A stretch of 8,231 bases of DNA from Actinobacteria bacterium UBA959 (GTDB taxonomy: Bacteria; Actinomycetota; Actinomycetes; S36-B12; UBA5976): the NCBI GenBank assembly GCA_002293025.1, contig DBCL01000016.1:22826-31056 (forward strand), in the 5' to 3' direction. Positions 5,214-8,231 of the stretch are shown here, one piece after another. Position numbers and translations under genes: made by a program. The notes under the pieces were generated by a model. The model saw nothing but the letters and a program-made list of their open reading frames with translations, was not told the DNA's origin and made no database searches. Position 1 is the first letter of the stretch. Every line of letters starts with the position of its first letter.

Positions 5214-6981
5214 GTTCAGTTAATTCAGTTTCCATTTGAGTTGGAAGCTCTTTTCCAAATTGAGCAAAGTAATCAGCAGTTAAATCTGCTTCAACTAGCC
5301 AAGAACTTTTATCAACCTCAAACAATTCTTTAAATTGTTCATCTGAAATTTCAAGCCCCGTTAAGTCCAGGTCAGATTTCTTTGGAATTCGCCCTAATGG
5401 AGTGGTGTCGGCCTCAACTGAGCCATCGAGACGCTTAATAATCCAGGCGAGCACTCTGGAGTTGTCGCCAAACCCTGGCCACAAGAACTCACCTTTTTTG
5501 CCCTTTCTAAACCAATTCACTTGGTAGATCCGCGGCAGCTGAACACCAGATAAGGGCATCTTTAACCAATGATTCCAGTAATGCGCCATGTTGTATCCAC
5601 AAAAAGGCAGCATGGCAAATGGATCTCGACGAAGTTCACCAACTGCCCCTTCAGCCGCAGCAGTTGTTTCAGAAGCAACCGTCGCACCAAGAAACACTCC
5701 ATGCTGCCAGTTAAATGATTCAAACACTAAAGGCACGTTTGTGGCTCTGCGTCCTCCAAACAAAATTGCATCAATTACTACACCTTCTGGATCTTCCCAA
5801 GTGTCTGCAATGCAGGGTGCCTGTTTAGCAGCAACTGTGAATCTGGAATTTGGATGTGCCGCTTTTGTTTTACTCTCTGGCGTCCAATCATTGCCAAGCC
5901 AATCTATGGCATGCCTTGGTGGTTCACCATCCATTCCTTCCCACCAAATATCACCATCATCAGTTAGGGCAACGTTTGTAAAGATCACGTTTTTCTTTAG
6001 TGCATCCATGGCCATTGGGTTTGTGGCATAACTAGTACCAGGGGCTACCCCAAAGAATCCAGCTTCAGGATTAATCGCTCGAAGTTTTCCATCCTTGCCA
6101 GCCCGCATCCAAGCGATGTCATCTCCAATGGTTTCGACTTTCCAATTTGGCAGTGTTGGCACCAACATTGCCAAATTGGTCTTACCGCAAGCTGATGGAA
6201 AGGCTGCTGTGATGTGGTGGACTGTATTTTCTGGGCTAGTTAACTTCAGAATCAACATGTGTTCAGCTAGCCAACCTTCGTCTCTACCGATAGCAGAAGC
6301 AATGCGTAAGGCGTAACATTTTTTACCAAGAAGTGAGTTGCCCCCATACCCAGAGCCAAAAGACCAAATTTCTCTAGATTCTGGAAACTGAACTATGTAT
6401 TTGGTGTCATTGCACGGCCACGGCACGTCAACTTCACCATTTAGAAGTGGTGAGCCAACTGAATGCAAAGCCTTCACGAACTTATCTTCTTTTTCAATCT
6501 CAGCTAGTGCCTGCTCACCCATTCTGGTCATACTCTTCATATTTACAACTACATATGCACTATCTGTTATCTCAACTCCAAGTTGAGATAACTCGCTTCC
6601 CAGAGGTCCCATCGAAAAAGGAATTACATACATCGTGCGCCCACGCATGCTGCCTTCGAATAGGCCAGTCAGGGTGGATTTCATCTCAGTGGGGTCAACC
6701 CAGTTATTAGTTGGGCCCGAATCAATTTCGCGTTCACTGCAAATAAAGGTTCTATCCTCGGCTCGAGCCACATCGCTTGGGTTTGACCGAGCCAGGAAAG
6801 AGTTTGGTCTTTTTTGTTCGTTTAATCTAATCAGCGTTCCGTTAGTTATTAACAATTTTGTTAGTCGATCAAATTCTTGGTCTGAGCCATCACACCACTC
6901 AATTGAGTCGGGTTTGGTCAACTCGGCGACTTCTTGCACCCAAGCTAGTAACTTTTGGTTAGTTGTGGTCCTCATGGACAT
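5194..6981 (-). CDS. pckG: Phosphoenolpyruvate carboxykinase (GTP)
   Basis: Converts oxaloacetate + GTP to PEP + CO2 + GDP, the entry step of gluconeogenesis. Numbered from the ATG at 6979-6981 (595 residues), the substrate loop YGGN is at 212-215, and metal ligands map to Lys220/221, His241 and Asp287/288. The P-loop FPSACGKTN (261-269) carries the hyper-reactive Cys265, and FGGRR (408-412) is conserved. Nothing is missing, and the length matches mycobacterial PckG (about 606). Three in-frame ATGs are close together (6987, 6981, 6975, giving the 5' ends). GAGG at 6991-6988 sits 6 nt before the middle one, which I chose; a TTG further out (7011) is unnecessary. The gene contains two striking inverted repeats (6142-6179 and 6566-6592). 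Its stop TAG (5196-5194) lies within the last codons of argF. A CRP/GlxR-like palindrome at 7027-7042 suggests carbon-source control. Confidence 0.95.
   Translation of the reverse strand: MSMRTTTNQKLLAWVQEVAELTKPDSIEWCDGSDQEFDRLTKLLITNGTLIRLNEQKRPNSFLARSNPSDVARAEDRTFICSEREIDSGPTNNWVDPTEMKSTLTGLFEGSMRGRTMYVIPFSMGPLGSELSQLGVEITDSAYVVVNMKSMTRMGEQALAEIEKEDKFVKALHSVGSPLLNGEVDVPWPCNDTKYIVQFPESREIWSFGSGYGGNSLLGKKCYALRIASAIGRDEGWLAEHMLILKLTSPENTVHHITAAFPSACGKTNLAMLVPTLPNWKVETIGDDIAWMRAGKDGKLRAINPEAGFFGVAPGTSYATNPMAMDALKKNVIFTNVALTDDGDIWWEGMDGEPPRHAIDWLGNDWTPESKTKAAHPNSRFTVAAKQAPCIADTWEDPEGVVIDAILFGGRRATNVPLVFESFNWQHGVFLGATVASETTAAAEGAVGELRRDPFAMLPFCGYNMAHYWNHWLKMPLSGVQLPRIYQVNWFRKGKKGEFLWPGFGDNSRVLAWIIKRLDGSVEADTTPLGRIPKKSDLDLTGLEISDEQFKELFEVDKSSWLVEADLTADYFAQFGKELPTQMETELTELRARLT
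6142..6179. repeat. 38-bp quasi-palindrome inside pckG (18-bp arms)
   Basis: CCAATTTGGCAGTGTTGG (6142-6159) faces its complement at 6162-6179 across a 2-nt centre. Seventeen of 18 positions pair, and the one exception (6153/6168) is G-T, a wobble in plus-strand RNA. It overlaps the codons just after the P-loop lysine (TNLAMLVPTLPNW), which align without gap to other PckG proteins. The palindrome therefore arises from codon choice, not insertion. Confidence 0.92.
6566..6592. repeat. 12-bp perfect inverted repeat inside pckG
   Basis: GTTATCTCAACT (6566-6577) and AGTTGAGATAAC (6581-6592) are perfect complements with a 3-nt spacer. The segment encodes LSQLGVEIT, a conserved part of the enzyme. 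No T-run follows on either strand, so it is not an intrinsic terminator. Confidence 0.92.
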
Positions 6982-6987
6982 AAGCAT

Positions 6988-6991
6988 CCTC
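6988..6991 (-). promoter_or_regulatory. Shine-Dalgarno GAGG of pckG
   Basis: GAGG on the minus strand is 6 nt from the ATG at 6981 and immediately adjacent to the ATG at 6987. The spacing therefore favours translation from 6981. Confidence 0.5.
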
Positions 6992-7026
6992 GCGCTAGCC
7001 CCTAGGAGCAAGGCGTACCTGCCGGT

Positions 7027-7042
7027 TGTGACCCATTACACA
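7027..7042. promoter_or_regulatory. CRP/GlxR-like palindrome upstream of pckG
   Basis: TGTGA-CCCATT-ACACA matches the cAMP-receptor-family consensus TGTGA-N6-TCACA at 9 of 10 defined positions. It lies 45 bp upstream of the pckG start and 80 bp upstream of the PAP2 start. CRP-family regulators commonly control gluconeogenic genes in actinobacteria. No regulator gene is in the window, so binding is inference. Confidence 0.35.
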
Positions 7043-7122
7043 GCTCATGTAGCACAATTGCCTCATTCAAGACTGATGAAAGCGAATACATCTTGTTAAG
7101 GGTTGACTCAAGGCGATTATTG

Positions 7123-7776
7123 ATGTCTGTTGCTGCTTTGGGGTTCGCTATTTTGAGTTTCTGGCTCACATTCCAAGTGGCAACTGAACGTGCTTGGATT
7201 TTGCGCATTGACACTGCTGGTTTAGATCTAACTGTTGAACGCGGAACCTTACCTCGAGATATTGCCGAGTTACTAATCCTTCTGGGCCAGCGTGGTCTGG
7301 TGTTAACAGTTCTCCTCGTTGCTGCATTTTGGCTTTATCGAGCAACTGGTTCTTGGCATCCAGTGCTACTGGTTGCGATGGGAAGTCTCACACTAAACGT
7401 TGTGGTAGCTGCATTAAAAGTTGTACTAGCTCGCAGTCGTCCTATTTCACAAGAGCCACGATTTCTAAACCCTGACACAATTGGTGAGATTGGCTTATTC
7501 CCATCTGGTCACGCATCCAATGCAGCTTTTAGTTGGTTGGTGCTGCTTTATCTACTTAGTAGAAAGCAGAATTGGAGTCATACCAAGAGTGTGATCGGTG
7601 CTTTAGTTGCCTCAACAGCCACAGCATTGATGTCTTTGGGTTCTTTGATGCTTGGACACCATTGGATTACAGACTTGTTAGTGGGAGCGTTTGTTGGTTG
7701 GGCAATTGCTTGTGCATTTATTGCAGTAGATATAACCGTTTCTTGGGCTTCTAAAGAAAAATGGCAGCAAGTGTGA
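7123..7776 (+). CDS. PAP2-superfamily membrane phosphatase-like protein lacking the motif-3 arginine
   Basis: A 217-residue polytopic membrane protein. Membrane segments lie at about 4-20, 52-72, 80-100, 132-147, 156-177 and 185-204. Acid-phosphatase motif 1 is K99-x6-R106-P107 and motif 2 is P127-S-G-H130. Motif 3 ends in H180-x3-D184, so both catalytic histidines and the Asp are present. The motif-3 arginine, expected six residues before H180, is Ser174 (codon TCT, 7642-7644), and the preceding conserved Ser is Gly. PAP2 enzymes remove phosphate from phosphatidate, undecaprenyl diphosphate or similar lipids; here activity may be changed or lost. The ATG at 7123 follows AAGG (7110-7113) and leads directly into helix 1; a TTG at 7093 would add ten residues. 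It is divergent from pckG and 23 nt upstream of a lipoprotein gene. Confidence 0.85.
   Translation: MSVAALGFAILSFWLTFQVATERAWILRIDTAGLDLTVERGTLPRDIAELLILLGQRGLVLTVLLVAAFWLYRATGSWHPVLLVAMGSLTLNVVVAALKVVLARSRPISQEPRFLNPDTIGEIGLFPSGHASNAAFSWLVLLYLLSRKQNWSHTKSVIGALVASTATALMSLGSLMLGHHWITDLLVGAFVGWAIACAFIAVDITVSWASKEKWQQV
7543..7569. repeat. Composite 12-bp inverted repeat inside the PAP2 gene
   Basis: TCTACT (7551-7556) and AGTAGA (7558-7563) are complements around a single base. Outside a 2-nt bulge, CTGCTT (7543-7548) and AAGCAG (7564-7569) pair as well. The segment encodes LLYLLSRKQ after the fourth membrane segment. A smaller related fold occurs earlier in the gene (7356-7376, 8 of 9 pairs, 3-nt loop). 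Confidence 0.7.
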
Positions 7777-7799
7777 AGGTAGTTTGCTAAGTTCAATGC

Positions 7800-8231
7800 A
7801 TGGACCTGAGAGCGCCCCTCTTCTTGTGCATAGTTTTGCTCATAGCCGCTTGCTCCTCTGAAGTTGAAGTTGTTTTATCTCCAATAGAGCTGGCCAAAAA
7901 TGCAACTACCGCCTATCCATGCCCAGGAAATGACTCACAGATTGAACGAGTGGTGATTACTACCACCGCTGTCAGTTCTGGCTTTATCACAGCAAGTGCT
8001 TGCGGATATCCAAACAGTGAATATGGGCCAGCGACAGTTCTTTTCGTGGATGATTCATCTGCTGTTCAAGAATTACTCTCTGAATCCAAGAACTTCTGGT
8101 TAAGTAATGAATCAACTTTTAGTAAATTAGGTTCATCACTTGAGATAACTGGACTCATTGGTAATCCTTTTGACAACAATGAGATCAAATTGATGATCGA
8201 TCTCGAACAAGAACAAATCACGGCTCAACTA
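7800..8231 (+). CDS. Putative lipoprotein of unknown function, N-terminal 144 residues (3' end outside window)
   Basis: The frame is open from the ATG at 7800 to the window edge with no stop. Residues 1-18 form a lipoprotein signal: MDLRAP, a hydrophobic core FLCIVLLI, and the lipobox IAAC, with Cys18 as the acylated residue. The mature part starts SSEVEVV and has two more cysteines (about 41 and 68) that could form a disulfide. It looks like a mixed beta domain with an acidic C-terminal stretch. I do not recognise a family. The start is forced: TAA at 7788-7790 closes the frame just upstream, and no clear Shine-Dalgarno is seen. The 23-nt gap to the PAP2 gene suggests co-transcription, hinting at an envelope role. 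Confidence 0.75.
   Translation, partial: MDLRAPLFLCIVLLIAACSSEVEVVLSPIELAKNATTAYPCPGNDSQIERVVITTTAVSSGFITASACGYPNSEYGPATVLFVDDSSAVQELLSESKNFWLSNESTFSKLGSSLEITGLIGNPFDNNEIKLMIDLEQEQITAQL

Noticed and set aside
5241..5258. TTGGAA/TTCCAA stem as the argF terminator
   Set aside because: It is AT-rich, lies within pckG coding sequence and is not followed by a T-run.
6897..6908. 12-base exact palindromes (also 1492-1503 and 2501-2512) as operator sites
   Set aside because: About two such palindromes are expected by chance in 8 kb, and all lie inside coding sequence.
5588..7099. Plus-strand open frames (5588-6031, 6095-6316, 6635-7099) opposite pckG
   Set aside because: They lie antisense to a fully recognisable PckG with no domain, ribosome site or codon signal of their own; they are shadows of the real gene.
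7002..7214. Minus-strand 70-codon frame upstream of pckG
   Set aside because: It overlaps the PAP2 start region and the pckG leader, matches no family, and lacks a Shine-Dalgarno.
1..8231. Mobile elements, CRISPR arrays, tRNA/rRNA genes, defence systems
   Set aside because: No transposase, regularly spaced direct repeats, tRNA-like fold or TTCGA arm, or defence-associated domains were found; gene content is housekeeping.

Overview
The window looks like an ordinary chromosomal segment of a streamlined, AT-leaning actinobacterium. The best guess is a freshwater acI / Nanopelagicales-type cell (Candidatus Planktophila or Nanopelagicus relatives). Evidence: the end of an actinorhodopsin-like proton pump, a WhiB-family regulator, the actinobacterial clpS-DUF2017 pair and a DUF3039 protein. 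Intergenic gaps are very short, third codon positions are A/T-rich, and there are no insertion sequences, tRNAs or CRISPR arrays. The assignment to acI is inference from gene content and base composition.

Layout. (1) Bases 1-396, plus strand: the last three helices of a rhodopsin with the retinal-binding lysine, then a strong symmetric terminator at 407-442 that can serve both converging transcripts. (2) Bases 3630-457, minus strand: a tight cluster DUF3039 -> secreted family-18 glycoside hydrolase with a peptidoglycan-binding domain -> clpS -> DUF2017. The first junction has no gap, the second has 37 nt, and the third is a TAATG overlap. (3) Bases 3631-3789: a GC-rich, hairpin-forming divergent intergenic region. 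(4) Bases 3790-5213, plus strand: a WhiB3/WhiD-like iron-sulfur regulator, then an E. coli-type ornithine carbamoyltransferase. (5) Bases 6981-5194, minus strand: GTP-dependent PEP carboxykinase, whose 3' end overlaps argF by 20 bp. A CRP/GlxR-like half-degenerate palindrome lies 45 bp upstream of its start. (6) Bases 7123-8231, plus strand: a PAP2-family membrane protein lacking the motif-3 arginine, then the first 144 residues of an unrecognised lipoprotein.

Functionally this is a mix of light-driven energy capture, protein quality control, cell-wall turnover, redox-responsive regulation, arginine metabolism and gluconeogenesis. I see no defence, toxin or mobile system.

The most unexpected signal is at the DNA level. 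Several genes contain long, nearly perfect inverted repeats inside the coding sequence: an 18-bp-arm quasi-palindrome and a 12-bp perfect one in pckG, a 13-bp perfect one in argF, a 12-bp one in the GH18 gene, and composite 12-14-bp ones in the DUF3039 and PAP2 genes. They encode ordinary, family-conserved protein segments, so they are built by codon choice rather than by insertion. The longest of them are far above what random 8-kb sequence should hold.
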